A stretch of 64,000 nt of DNA from Sedimentitalea xiamensis (GTDB lineage Bacteria > Pseudomonadota > Alphaproteobacteria > Rhodobacterales > Rhodobacteraceae), in NCBI RefSeq assembly GCF_030164465.1, contig NZ_JASNJE010000014.1, forward strand, positions 1-64,000, given 5' to 3'. Of the stretch, positions 53,276-62,689 are shown piece by piece. Positions within the stretch are counted from its first letter, which is position 1. Every line of letters begins with the position of its first letter. The notes beneath the pieces are model-generated. The model searched no databases, had not been told where the DNA came from, and saw nothing but the letters and a program-made list of their open reading frames with translations. The translations under genes were made by a program, and so were the position numbers.

Positions 53276-55171
53276 TCAGAGCGGGATGTCCAGTTCCAGA
53301 AACCCGTCCCGCGTCAGCCCGCGGACCGAAATGCCGCGCGGTTTCAGTTCCGCCAGATGCGCCTCTGCCCCCGGACCGGTGAGGGCGGCGACGGATGCGC
53401 CCGCCATCGGGCAGAAGCCCCAGGGGGGCGGGGCGCGATGCAACGGCTCGTCGCCGGACGGCCCGGCCACGAACTGCCGGATCGCGTCGCGGACCGACAG
53501 CGACGGCAGCTTGATCCGTTCCGCGCCGGCCAATGCCGCGAACGGACCGCCGCCATTGGCGCGAAAGCTGTTCAGCGCGACGGCGAACCTGTCGTCCGGC
53601 TGCACCGGGGTGCCGTTGCAGGTCACGTTCCGCAACCTCCGGCCGCCGGGACCGCGCAGGGTTCCATCCGGGAAGAACCGCGCGGGGGCGGACAGGTCGA
53701 TCTGGTAGCAAAGCCCGTGCATCACGTCGAAATCGTGGCCGGGCATCGCGGTGTCCACCAGGTCTTGTCCCGTCTTTCCCGGACCGACCTGGCGGAACAG
53801 GCTTGCCGACATCTCGATCCAGTCCAGCAGCTGCGCGCCACTGACCAGAACCGCCGCCAGCTCGTTGGGAAAGACGTGAAGGTCGGCCACGTTGCGCAGC
53901 GATATCTCACCGGCGGGCACGTCGGTGTAGAACCCCGGCCCGGACCGGGCGCCGAACTTGCCGGGCGACGCGGCCGACAACAGCGGCAGGTCTTCGGCCG
54001 GGCTGCCGGCCAGCAAGGGGCGCAGGGCCGCCGCCTGCGCCGCCGCGACAAGCGCAAGGGCGCGATCCGGGGCGAAGAAGGTGAAATAGCTGTGCAGGTC
54101 TTGTGCGACGCGCCCCACCGGTTCGTCCATCAAGGCCCTGGTCCGCGCGTGGCTGTCCGCCATCAGGCGGACTAGCGCGGGGTCTTCCCGCACCGTCGCT
54201 CCGGCCCGTCCCGAAGGCGCGCGCCGCACGATCGGGCGCAGCGTGCATTCGAACCCGGCGGGTCTCCATTTCCGGTCTTCGGAGGCGATCAGTTCCAGGT
54301 CGATGATCCCCAGGTGGGACCCGAAAGTGCCCGCCATGACCGCGGGTTTTCCGTGAACGGCGCCCCTGTCCGGATCGACATGCGGCAAGCCGCCGTGATC
54401 CGGCCCCGGCAGCCGAAGATGGGTATGCCCGGCGATTACCGCGTCGATCCCGTCCACAGCGGCGAGCGGGAGCGCGGCGTTTTCAAGATCCGGGTGGTCC
54501 GTGGCGGAAGAAAACCCGGTATGCGCCAGTGCCAGGATCAGATCGCAGCCCGCCGACCGGAGTTCGGGCACCCATCTGCGCGCGCTCTCGACGATGTCGT
54601 CGGCCCGGATCCTGCCTTGCAGCACATGAGCGTCCCATTTCACCGTCTGCGGCGGCACGAAAGACAGAACTCCGATCCGGATCGGCCAATCCCGGTCGCC
54701 GCTGCGCAGGGTCCTGTCCAGAAGTGCGAAGGGGCTGAAACCCGGCGGGCTTTCCGGCGAAACCGGGCTGAGGTTGGAATTCAGAACCGGGCAGGGGGCT
54801 TGTTCAAGCGCCTGCGTCAGCGGCTTCAGCCCGAAGTTGAAATCGTGATTGCCCAGGCCGATGGCGTCATAGTGCAGCTGGTCAAAGGCGCGCATCAGCG
54901 GATGCGGTTTGCCGGGGTCTGCCGCCGCGGCTTCGGCCAGGGGCGAACCCTGCAGCCCATCGCCATTGTCAAACAGCAGAACGAGCCTGCCGTCGCGTTC
55001 GGCTTCGGTGCGCGCCTGGTGAATAAGTGTCGCGGTGCGGGTCAATCCGACCGTCGGATCTGCGCGGTCGGCGTAATAATCGTAGCTGGTCAGGTTCATG
55101 TGCAGGTCGGTTGTCGCCAACAGCCGAAGCCGCGCGCGCGCACCTGCGGGCGGCCGACAGGGTTCAGCCAC
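53276..55171 (-). CDS. 5'-nucleotidase/CpdB-like metallophosphoesterase
   Basis: A 631-residue protein with an N-terminal calcineurin-like metallophosphoesterase domain: 'LLATTDLHMNLTSYD', 'DNGDGLQGSPLAE', 'AIGLGNHDFNFGLKPL' and 'VIAGHTHLRL'. A C-terminal 5'-nucleotidase domain follows ('FPNELAAVLVSGAQLLDWIE', 'ALNSFRANGGGPFAA'). This matches 2',3'-cyclic-nucleotide phosphodiesterase/3'-nucleotidase (CpdB). CpdB is normally periplasmic, yet no signal peptide is seen: the start 'MAEPCRPPAGARARLRLLAT' is not hydrophobic enough. It may be cytoplasmic or have a different start. Confidence 0.85.
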   Translation of the reverse strand: MAEPCRPPAGARARLRLLATTDLHMNLTSYDYYADRADPTVGLTRTATLIHQARTEAERDGRLVLLFDNGDGLQGSPLAEAAAADPGKPHPLMRAFDQLHYDAIGLGNHDFNFGLKPLTQALEQAPCPVLNSNLSPVSPESPPGFSPFALLDRTLRSGDRDWPIRIGVLSFVPPQTVKWDAHVLQGRIRADDIVESARRWVPELRSAGCDLILALAHTGFSSATDHPDLENAALPLAAVDGIDAVIAGHTHLRLPGPDHGGLPHVDPDRGAVHGKPAVMAGTFGSHLGIIDLELIASEDRKWRPAGFECTLRPIVRRAPSGRAGATVREDPALVRLMADSHARTRALMDEPVGRVAQDLHSYFTFFAPDRALALVAAAQAAALRPLLAGSPAEDLPLLSAASPGKFGARSGPGFYTDVPAGEISLRNVADLHVFPNELAAVLVSGAQLLDWIEMSASLFRQVGPGKTGQDLVDTAMPGHDFDVMHGLCYQIDLSAPARFFPDGTLRGPGGRRLRNVTCNGTPVQPDDRFAVALNSFRANGGGPFAALAGAERIKLPSLSVRDAIRQFVAGPSGDEPLHRAPPPWGFCPMAGASVAALTGPGAEAHLAELKPRGISVRGLTRDGFLELDIPL

Positions 55172-55414
55172 GCTTTTGATCCGTTTCTGTCAAGAGCAGA
55201 GAGTTCATGACCGCGCCCATACACGTTAAAGCGAGTATTCTGCTTGATAATTCAATCAAAACACGAGCGAAGGGAATGAAAAACCGTTAACATATGAGAG
55301 TTTGTGTCAGGGTGACGTTGGAGGGCGTCAGATCCTTCGGGGGATTGCAACAGATGGCTGGCTCCGGGCGGTCCGATAAGGTAGCTCACTGGAAGGCTTG
55401 CGAAGAGGTGTGCG

Positions 55415-56398
55415 ATGAAGCTGGCGGAAAAGGTGACGTTTGGCGGGTCCGGCCTGGACCGGGCCGCGCACATGCGGGGTGATCCGGCGCGGATCGCCGA
55501 AGCCATGGAGCATCCCCAGGCCGCCGCCGTCGTGATGTGGCGGGGCAAGCCGCTCGTTCTGGGTCCGGATCTGGATCGGCTGGCGTTGATCCCCATGGAC
55601 CATCCGGTCCTGATCGAGGATCGCGGCGGCAACGGGAACGGCTCGGTGTTTCTCGGGGTCGCGGCGGAGGGTGCGCCGCTTTTCGCCTGCGACATTTCGG
55701 ATTGGGAACCGGAGGCGCTCGACGCGGCGGCGCTGGGAATGTTCCTGGACCCGTCCGAACAGGTCCATCCCGACCTGCCTGACGCGAGCGTCTTTGCCGA
55801 ACTGCGGCGGATCATGACGCGCCTTTCTCCGGTGGACGCGGAACTGGCGGCGACCGCCAAGGCGATCCTGGGCTGGCACGGCAGTCACCGGTTCTGCGCG
55901 CGGTGCGGCGCTGAAAGCCTTGTGTCCCACGCGGGATGGCAGCGCACCTGCCCGGCCTGCCGGTCGCATCATTTTCCGCGCACGGACCCTGTCGTCATCA
56001 TGCTGATAACATATGGCAATTCGGTTCTGATGGGGCGGTCTCCCGGATGGCCGAAGGGAATGTATTCGTTGTTGGCTGGATTCGTCGAGCCGGGCGAAAC
56101 GCTGGAAGCCGCGGTGCGCCGCGAAGTGTTCGAGGAAGCGGGGATCAGGGTCGGTGCGGTCACGTATCTCGCCAGCCAGCCATGGCCGTTTCCCGCGTCG
56201 CTCATGTTCGGCTGCGCCGGGGCCGCGCTGGACCGGCAGATCCTGATCGATCCCACCGAGATCGAGGAAGCCATCTGGGTCAGCCGCGACGAGATGATGA
56301 CCGCCTTCGCCGGCGACCATCCGTTCCTGAAACCGGCGCGCAGGGGTGCGATCGCCCATTTCTTGTTGCAGAACTGGCTTGCGGACAGGTTGGATTAG
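55415..56398 (+). CDS. nudC: NAD(+) diphosphatase (NudC-type Nudix hydrolase)
   Basis: A 327-residue enzyme that hydrolyses NADH/NAD+ and removes NAD caps from RNA. It has an N-terminal domain, a zinc ribbon (Cys161, Cys164, Cys179, Cys182), the complete Nudix box (222-244, 'GFVEPGETLEAAVRREVFEE') and the NudC signature 'SQPWPFPASLM' (254 onward). The start 'MKLAEKVTF' has a short AGAGG upstream. The SRPBCC gene follows after 36 bases. Confidence 0.95.
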   Translation: MKLAEKVTFGGSGLDRAAHMRGDPARIAEAMEHPQAAAVVMWRGKPLVLGPDLDRLALIPMDHPVLIEDRGGNGNGSVFLGVAAEGAPLFACDISDWEPEALDAAALGMFLDPSEQVHPDLPDASVFAELRRIMTRLSPVDAELAATAKAILGWHGSHRFCARCGAESLVSHAGWQRTCPACRSHHFPRTDPVVIMLITYGNSVLMGRSPGWPKGMYSLLAGFVEPGETLEAAVRREVFEEAGIRVGAVTYLASQPWPFPASLMFGCAGAALDRQILIDPTEIEEAIWVSRDEMMTAFAGDHPFLKPARRGAIAHFLLQNWLADRLD

Positions 56399-56434
56399 GC
56401 GGACAGTCCGGCGACGCGCATTACTGGGACTTTC

Positions 56435-56902
56435 ATGCAGTTTTCGAGCAAGGAAGACATCGACGCGCCCATCGAGCGGGTGTTTGTATTGCTTTCGGAC
56501 TTCGAACTGTTCGAACGTTCCGCGATCCGGCGGGGGATCGACGTCCGGAGGTTGACGGAAATCACCCAGCTTGCGGCAGGCGCCGCCTGGCAGGCGGATT
56601 TCAGGATGCGGGGCAAGCCGCGCCGGATGAGGCTCGAACTCGTTGTCCACGAACCGCCGCATGCCATGGTGTTCGCCGGGGATTCACAGGGGATAGATAC
56701 GCGGCTTACGCTGGATCTGATCGCCCTGTCGCCGAGGCGGACCCGAATGGCCGTGGTTCTGAACCTCACGCCCAAGACCCTGTCCGCCCGGCTGATGATC
56801 CAGTCGCTGAGACTGGCGAAAGCCAACCTGAGCAAGCGGTTCAAGCTGAAGGCCGCGGAATATGCCAGGTCGCTGGAAAACCGGGCCCAGCGGTCAGGTT
56901 GA
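56435..56902 (+). CDS. SRPBCC-family protein
   Basis: A 155-residue protein with the START/Bet v1-like pattern: 'MQFSSKEDIDAPIERVFVLL' (first strand and helix), 'ELVVHEPPHAMVFAGDSQG', then a long C-terminal helix ('SRLMIQSLRLAKANLSKRFK'-like). Such proteins bind hydrophobic ligands; some are aromatase-like or coenzyme-binding. The exact role is not visible. It follows nudC and is convergent with pheA. Confidence 0.82.
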   Translation: MQFSSKEDIDAPIERVFVLLSDFELFERSAIRRGIDVRRLTEITQLAAGAAWQADFRMRGKPRRMRLELVVHEPPHAMVFAGDSQGIDTRLTLDLIALSPRRTRMAVVLNLTPKTLSARLMIQSLRLAKANLSKRFKLKAAEYARSLENRAQRSG

Positions 56903-56923
56903 CCTGCGGAAACTCGTCCCGGC

Positions 56924-57757
56924 TCAGTGCCGGCCCGGGTCGGCCGGGTAGACGCCGAGAATTTCGACGTTGGTCGTGAAATAGCCGAGCTCGTCCAGCG
57001 CCAGTGCGACGTTGTGATCGTCCGGGTGGCCTTCGATGTCGGCGTAGAACTGGGTGGCGGTGAAGGATCCGTCAACCATGTAGCTTTCCAGCTTGGTCAT
57101 GTTCACGCCATTGGTCGCGAACCCGCCCATGGCCTTGTAGAGCGCGGCCGGGATGTTGCGCACCTGGAACACGAAGCTGGTGATCATTCCATGCTTTCCG
57201 CGCGGGGTCCGGTCGGCGTTGGGCGACATGATCAGGAACCGCGTGGTGTTGTTGGAATTGTCCTCGATGTGAGAGGCCAGCGGATCCAGCCCGTAGATCT
57301 CGCCCGCCAGCGGGCTGGCAAGGGCGGCGAGACTCCGGTCGGCCTTTTCCGACACGTGCCGCGCCGAACCGGCGGTGTCGGCGCCGACCACCCGGTGAAT
57401 GCCGTGCTTTTGCAGGAAGGACTTGCACTGACCCAGCAGAACCGTGTGGCTCATCGCGTGGGTCACGTCGGCCAAGGTGGCCCCCGGAGCGCCCAGCAGG
57501 TTGATGTGGACCCGGACAAAGGCTTCTTCGATGATATGCAGCCCCGATTGGGGCAGCAGGGTATGGATGTCCGCGACCCGTCCATAGGTCGAGTTTTCGA
57601 CCGGCAGCATCGCAAGATCCGCCTGCCCGTTCCTGACCGCGTCAATCGCATCCTCGAAGGTGCGGCAGGGCAGCGCCTCCATTCCGGGGCGGGCGTTCCG
57701 GCAGGCCTCGTGACTGTAGGCGCCGGGCTCTCCCTGAAAGGCAATTCTGTTGGTCAT
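56924..57757 (-). CDS. pheA: Prephenate dehydratase
   Basis: A 277-residue monofunctional enzyme of phenylalanine synthesis. It has 'RIAFQGEPGAYSHEACRNA', 'AMLPVENSTYGRVADIH' and the catalytic 'NNTTRFLIM'. A C-terminal ACT domain follows ('NGVNMTKLESYMVDG', phenylalanine-binding ESRP-like site). The ATG at 57757 or an in-frame one at 57772 could start it. It lacks a chorismate mutase domain, as is usual in alphaproteobacteria. Confidence 0.95.
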   Translation of the reverse strand: MTNRIAFQGEPGAYSHEACRNARPGMEALPCRTFEDAIDAVRNGQADLAMLPVENSTYGRVADIHTLLPQSGLHIIEEAFVRVHINLLGAPGATLADVTHAMSHTVLLGQCKSFLQKHGIHRVVGADTAGSARHVSEKADRSLAALASPLAGEIYGLDPLASHIEDNSNNTTRFLIMSPNADRTPRGKHGMITSFVFQVRNIPAALYKAMGGFATNGVNMTKLESYMVDGSFTATQFYADIEGHPDDHNVALALDELGYFTTNVEILGVYPADPGRH

Positions 57758-57877
57758 GAGGCGGTTTTCCATGCAAAAGGTTCAGAATGGGCGATTGGTC
57801 GCGGTGTCTATACCTTGCCAGAGCCAAGGGGAAGGCTTAGACAGCCGCGCAAACGGATGAAATGGACACGCGACCAA

Positions 57878-58378
57878 ATGGATACGATGACCTTTACCAA
57901 AGCGGCTGCCGGTGTGCTCGGCGCCTTCCTGATTCTGCTGATGGGCAAGTGGGCCGCAGACGTGCTGTTTTCCACCGGAGGCCATGGCGAGCAATCCTTC
58001 GTGATCGAACTGGAAACCGACGAACCGGCCGAGGAAGTCGCGGAAGTCAGCTTTGACGAGCTGATGGCCTCTGCCGATGTCGAAAAGGGCGCCAGCGTGT
58101 TCAAGAAGTGTTCGGCCTGTCACAAGCTGGAAGACGGCGCCAACAGCACTGGCCCCTATCTCTATGGCGTCGTGGGACGTCCGGTGGCGAGCGCCGAGGG
58201 ATTCGGCTATTCCGATGAGATGGCCGGCCATGGCGGCGAATGGACGCCGGAGCATCTGAGCGAATTCCTGACCAAGCCGAGCGACGTGGTGCCCGGAACG
58301 ACGATGAGCTTCGCGGGTCTGAAAAAGGTCGAGGATAGGGTCAACCTGATCGCCTATCTGGACAGCCTGGACAACTGA
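57878..58378 (+). CDS. cycM: Membrane-anchored c-type cytochrome (CycM/c552-like)
   Basis: A protein of about 166 residues with an N-terminal uncleaved anchor ('VLGAFLILLMGKWAADVLF'), an acidic Glu/Ala linker, and a class I cytochrome c domain. The haem motif is 'CSACHKLED', with 'GPYLYGVVGRPVASAEGFGY' and the axial-Met region 'GTTMSFAGLKKVEDR'. It shuttles electrons between bc1 and oxidases. The start 'MDTMTFTK' was chosen by family resemblance; an ATG at 57857 is in frame. It is divergent from pheA. Confidence 0.9.
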   Translation: MDTMTFTKAAAGVLGAFLILLMGKWAADVLFSTGGHGEQSFVIELETDEPAEEVAEVSFDELMASADVEKGASVFKKCSACHKLEDGANSTGPYLYGVVGRPVASAEGFGYSDEMAGHGGEWTPEHLSEFLTKPSDVVPGTTMSFAGLKKVEDRVNLIAYLDSLDN

Positions 58379-58401
58379 TCCGGCCCGTTCGTTGCGTTTT
58401 C

Positions 58402-58432
58402 AAAGCCGCTGTCGCCGACAGCGGCTTTTTTC
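58402..58432 (+). terminator. Rho-independent terminator of the cytochrome c gene
   Basis: AAGCCGCTGTC-GCC-GACAGCGGCTT is a perfect 11-bp stem, followed by TTTTTTC. Confidence 0.95.
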
Positions 58433-58592
58433 TTGCGCCGCCGCGCCAAGACACGGGACATCGGGAAACCAAAGGATGCGCCCGGACACAGAAAGCTTAC
58501 ATTTTCTCAACTTGAATGTTGGCGCACCGCGGCATTAGCTTACATCGATAGAAATCAGCCGATCAGTGACCCTGAAGATGAAGGAATTCCCG

Positions 58593-60488
58593 ATGAGCCA
58601 AAGTCTCGCCATGCGCGCGATCCGTTCCCCGAAAAGTCAGCGGGTTATCGCGCTTGCGGTGTTGATGCTTGTCGGGTTCGCGCAACTGGTCGCGGCGGAA
58701 GAAAAGATCATCAAGAGCCACGGCTTTTCCGAATTCGGCGAACTGAAATATCCCGAAGGCTTCGCGCATTTCGACTATGTCAACCCGGATGCGCCGAAGG
58801 GCGGTGAACTGAGCTATGCCGCGCAGGGCACGTTCGACAGTTTCAATCCCTTCACCCGGCAGGGACGGGCCGGCGCGCGATCCGCGGATCAGTATGAATC
58901 GCTGCTGTTCCCGTCCTATGACGAACCCGCGTCCTATTACGGGCTCGTGGCGAAGAGCCTGGAGTATCCCGAAAGCCAGGACTGGGTCATTTTCAACATG
59001 CGTCCCGAGGCCCGGTTTTCCGATGGCAGCCCGGTGACGGCCGAAGACGTGGTGTTTTCCCACAACCTGTTGCTGGACCAGGGGTTGCAGTCCTATGCCG
59101 AGGCGGTCCGCAAGCGGATCCCCAAGGCCGAGGTGCTGGGGCCGCACCGGGTCAAGTTCCACTTCGCGCCGGACATTCCCCGCCGCGCGCTGATTACCCA
59201 GGTCGGCGGCACACCGATCTTTTCAAAGGCCTGGTTCGAAGCCGACCCGGAAAACCGGACCCTGGACAAGCCGCGGATGGAACCGGGGATCGGCTCCGCG
59301 CCCTATGTGCTGGATAGCTATGACATCAACCGGCGGGTGGTCTACAAACGCAACCCGGATTATTGGGGCGACGCGATCAACGTGAATGTCGGGCGCAACA
59401 ACTACGACACGATCCGGATCGAATATTTCAGCGATTCCATCGCGGCGATGGAAGCCTTCAAGGCCGGTGAATTCACGTTTCGCCAGGAAAACAACTCCAA
59501 GAGCTGGGCGACCTCCTACGATTTTCCGGCAATCTCGGCGGGACATGTGGTCAAGGAAGAACTGATCGACGGCGATGTGCCGACGGCGTCCGGGTTCGTG
59601 ATGAACATGGATCGCCCGCAATTCGCCGACCCTCGGGTGCGCGAGGCGGTGCAACTGGCGTTCAACTTCGAATGGACCAACGAGAGCCTGCAATACGGCC
59701 TGTTCCAGCAGCGCCATTCCTTCTGGGAAGGCACGCCACTGGAAGCCAGGGGCCTGCCCGAAGGCCGCGAACGCGAAGTGCTCGAAGCGCTCGGCGACAA
59801 GCTCGATCCGGCGATCCTGACTTCGGAGCCCGTGATGGCTCATTCCAGCGCCGCCGACCGGCAGAACGACCGCCGCAACCTGCGCGCCGCGATGAAGCTG
59901 CTGGACGAAGCCGGCTGGACCGTGGGTAATGACGGGGTGCGCCGCAATGCCGACGGCGCGACGCTGAAGATCGAATTCCTGTCCGACGATCCGGTGTTGG
60001 ACAGGATCGCCATGCCTTTCGTCGACAACCTGAAGACCATGGGGATCGAAGCCAGCTACAACCGGATCGACAATGCGCAGTTCACCCTGCGGCGCCGCGA
60101 ACGGGATTTCGACATCATCTCTGGCGCTTACCGGACATCGTTGCAGCCTTCGACGGGGCTGTATCAGCAATACGGCATGGAGGCGGCGGCGTTTTCCGTG
60201 TTCAACCCGTCCGGCGTCAACGGGCCTGACATCGAAGCCCTGATCGACAATATCGTGGCCGCGACCGAAGGCGACGAACTGACCGCCAATGCGCGTGCGC
60301 TGGACCGCGTGCTGCGTTCCAAGCGGTTCATGGTGCCGACCTGGTATCTGGGCAAGCATTGGGTCGCCTATTGGGACATGTATGACTATCCGGAAAACCT
60401 GCCGCCCTACGCGCTGGGCGTCGAAGACCTCTGGTGGATCGATGCCGACAAGGCGGCTGCGCTGAAATCATCCGGCGCGTTGAGGTAA
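58593..60488 (+). CDS. yejA: YejA-type peptide/microcin-C ABC transporter substrate-binding protein
   Basis: A 631-residue extracytoplasmic solute-binding protein (SBP_bac_5) with a signal peptide (about residues 1-35, 'LAVLMLVGFAQLVAAEE'). Family segments are 'HFDYVNPDAPKGGELSYAAQ', 'FSDGSPVTAEDVVFSHNLLL', 'NVNVGRNNYDTIRIEYFSD' and 'KRFMVPTWYLGKHWVAYWDM', all YejA-like. The ATG at 58593 has AAGGAA upstream. It is first in a yejABEF operon; the next gene is 9 bases away. Confidence 0.93.
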   Translation: MSQSLAMRAIRSPKSQRVIALAVLMLVGFAQLVAAEEKIIKSHGFSEFGELKYPEGFAHFDYVNPDAPKGGELSYAAQGTFDSFNPFTRQGRAGARSADQYESLLFPSYDEPASYYGLVAKSLEYPESQDWVIFNMRPEARFSDGSPVTAEDVVFSHNLLLDQGLQSYAEAVRKRIPKAEVLGPHRVKFHFAPDIPRRALITQVGGTPIFSKAWFEADPENRTLDKPRMEPGIGSAPYVLDSYDINRRVVYKRNPDYWGDAINVNVGRNNYDTIRIEYFSDSIAAMEAFKAGEFTFRQENNSKSWATSYDFPAISAGHVVKEELIDGDVPTASGFVMNMDRPQFADPRVREAVQLAFNFEWTNESLQYGLFQQRHSFWEGTPLEARGLPEGREREVLEALGDKLDPAILTSEPVMAHSSAADRQNDRRNLRAAMKLLDEAGWTVGNDGVRRNADGATLKIEFLSDDPVLDRIAMPFVDNLKTMGIEASYNRIDNAQFTLRRRERDFDIISGAYRTSLQPSTGLYQQYGMEAAAFSVFNPSGVNGPDIEALIDNIVAATEGDELTANARALDRVLRSKRFMVPTWYLGKHWVAYWDMYDYPENLPPYALGVEDLWWIDADKAAALKSSGALR

Positions 60489-60497
60489 CGGCACTTC

Positions 60498-61583
60498 ATG
60501 GGAGCCTATATCGCAAGACGCCTGCTGTTGGTGATTCCGACGCTGCTGGGCATCATGATCATCAACTTCACGCTGGTGCAGTTCGTCCCCGGCGGCCCGG
60601 TGGAACAGATCATCGCCCAGATGGAAGGCGGCGGCGACGTGTTCGAGGCGTTTTCCGGCGGTGGCGCGGATGTAGAAACCCAGGCGACGGCGACAAGCGA
60701 CCGCTATGTCGGCGCGCGCGGGCTTCCGCCCGAATTCATCGAGGAACTGGAGCGCGAGTTCGGGTTCGACAAACCGCCGCTCGAACGGTTCCTGAACATG
60801 TTGTGGAACTATGTTCGGCTGGATTTCGGCGAAAGCTATTTCCGCTCGATCAGCGTGATCGACCTGGTTCTCGAAAAGATGCCGGTGTCGATTTCGCTCG
60901 GCCTCTGGTCCACCTTGATCGCCTATATCGTGTCCATCCCGCTCGGCATCCGCAAGGCGATCCGGGATGGCAGCGCGTTCGACACCTGGACCAGCGGCGC
61001 GATCATCGTCGCCTATGCGATTCCGGGGTTCCTGTTCGCCATCCTGCTGCTGGTGATGTTTGCTGGCGGATCCTACTGGCAGATCTTTCCGCTGCGCGGG
61101 CTGACCAGCGACAACTGGAGCGACCTGAGCCTGCTGGGCAAGATCGGGGACTATTTCTGGCATATCGCGCTGCCGGTGATCGCCAGCACGATTTCCGCCT
61201 TCGCGACGCTGACCCTGCTGACCAAGAACAGTTTCCTGGACGAGATCAAGAAACATTACGTCATGACCGCGCGCGCCAAGGGGTTGAGCGAACACAAGGT
61301 GCTCTATGGGCACGTCTTCCGTAACGCCATGCTGATCGTGATCGCGGGGTTTCCGGCGGTTTTCATCGGGGTGTTCTTTTCCGGCTCCCTGATCATCGAG
61401 ACCATCTTTTCGCTGGATGGTCTGGGGCGGCTCGGGTTCGAGGCGGCGGTGGCGCGGGACTATCCGGTGATCTTCGGAACCCTGTTCATCTTCGGGCTGA
61501 TGAGCCTCGTGGTCGGCATCCTGTCCGACATTATGTACGTACTGGTCGATCCCCGGATCGATTTTGAAAAGAGGGAAGGCTGA
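60498..61583 (+). CDS. yejB: YejB-type ABC transporter permease
   Basis: A 361-residue inner-membrane permease. It starts '[20 protein letters not shown]' and carries the YejB-specific insert of about 60 residues ('[20 protein letters not shown]'). Then comes the BPD permease core ('[20 protein letters not shown]', the EAA-loop motif) with six helices. It pairs with YejE. The stop overlaps yejE's start by 1 base. Confidence 0.95.
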   Translation: MGAYIARRLLLVIPTLLGIMIINFTLVQFVPGGPVEQIIAQMEGGGDVFEAFSGGGADVETQATATSDRYVGARGLPPEFIEELEREFGFDKPPLERFLNMLWNYVRLDFGESYFRSISVIDLVLEKMPVSISLGLWSTLIAYIVSIPLGIRKAIRDGSAFDTWTSGAIIVAYAIPGFLFAILLLVMFAGGSYWQIFPLRGLTSDNWSDLSLLGKIGDYFWHIALPVIASTISAFATLTLLTKNSFLDEIKKHYVMTARAKGLSEHKVLYGHVFRNAMLIVIAGFPAVFIGVFFSGSLIIETIFSLDGLGRLGFEAAVARDYPVIFGTLFIFGLMSLVVGILSDIMYVLVDPRIDFEKREG

Positions 61584-62689
61584 TGGCGCTTTCTCCGTTG
61601 AACGCGCGGCGCTGGCGGAACTTTCGCCGGAACGGCCGGGCCTACTGGTCGCTCTGGATCTTCGCGGTGCTGTTCGGCCTGTCGCTGTTTGCCGAATTCA
61701 TCGCCAACGACAAGCCGATCCTCGTGCTGTATCGCGGCGAATTCCATACGCCGATCTTCAATTTCTACCCGGAAACCGCCTTTGGCGGCGATTTCCAGAC
61801 CGAGGCGATATATCGGGACCCGGAGGTGCAGTGCCTGATAGCGTCCGGGGGGCTTGAGTCCTGTTTCGACGACCCCGAAGGGATCATGCGACAGGCCGGG
61901 ACCGGCGTCGTGGACGGTGAGCCGATCGAAAAGGGCTGGGCGATCTGGCCGCCGATCCGCTATTCGTTCAACACCACGGTGGATCGGCCCGGTGCGGCCC
62001 CCTTGCCGCCCAACGGGCAGAACCTTCTGGGGACCGATGACACCAAGCGCGACGTGCTGGCCCGTGTCATCTATGGCTTTCGCCTGTCGATCCTGTTCAC
62101 CCTGATGGTGACGGGCGCGGCGAGCCTGATCGGCATCGCGGCCGGGGCGGTGCAGGGGTATTTCGGCGGCTGGCTGGACCTGATCTTTCAGCGGATCATC
62201 GAAATCTGGTCCGCGACCCCGTCGCTCTACGTGATCATCATCATGTTTGCGATCCTGGGGCGCAGTTTCTGGCTGCTGGTCTTTCTCATGGTCCTGTTCA
62301 GCTGGACCGGGCTTGTCGGCGTCGTGAGGGCGGAATTCCTGCGCGCGCGCAACCTGGAATATGTGCGCGCCGCCAAGGCGCTGGGGGTCGGCAACACCAC
62401 GATCATGTTCCGGCACATGCTGCCCAACGCGATGGTCGCGACCCTGACCATGCTGCCCTTCATCGTGACCGGAACCATCGCGGCGCTGGCGAGTCTCGAT
62501 TTCCTCGGCTTCGGCCTGCCGTCCTCGGCGCCGTCGCTGGGCGAACTGACCTTGCAGGCGAAACAGAACCTTCAGGCGCCATGGCTTGCCTTCACCGCGT
62601 TTTTCACCTTTGCCATCATGCTGTCCCTGCTGGTGTTTATCTTCGAAGGCGTGCGGGACGCGTTCGATCCAAGGAAGACGTTTTCATGA
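61583..62689 (+). CDS. yejE: YejE-type ABC transporter permease
   Basis: A 368-residue inner-membrane permease. 'NARRWRNFRRNGRAYWSLWI' at the N-terminus, 'EFIANDKPILVLYRGEFHTP' and the large periplasmic loop are typical of YejE. The EAA loop is 'RAAKALGVGNTTIMFRHMLP'. It has six helices in total. It overlaps yejF by ATGA. Confidence 0.95.
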   Translation: MALSPLNARRWRNFRRNGRAYWSLWIFAVLFGLSLFAEFIANDKPILVLYRGEFHTPIFNFYPETAFGGDFQTEAIYRDPEVQCLIASGGLESCFDDPEGIMRQAGTGVVDGEPIEKGWAIWPPIRYSFNTTVDRPGAAPLPPNGQNLLGTDDTKRDVLARVIYGFRLSILFTLMVTGAASLIGIAAGAVQGYFGGWLDLIFQRIIEIWSATPSLYVIIIMFAILGRSFWLLVFLMVLFSWTGLVGVVRAEFLRARNLEYVRAAKALGVGNTTIMFRHMLPNAMVATLTMLPFIVTGTIAALASLDFLGFGLPSSAPSLGELTLQAKQNLQAPWLAFTAFFTFAIMLSLLVFIFEGVRDAFDPRKTFS

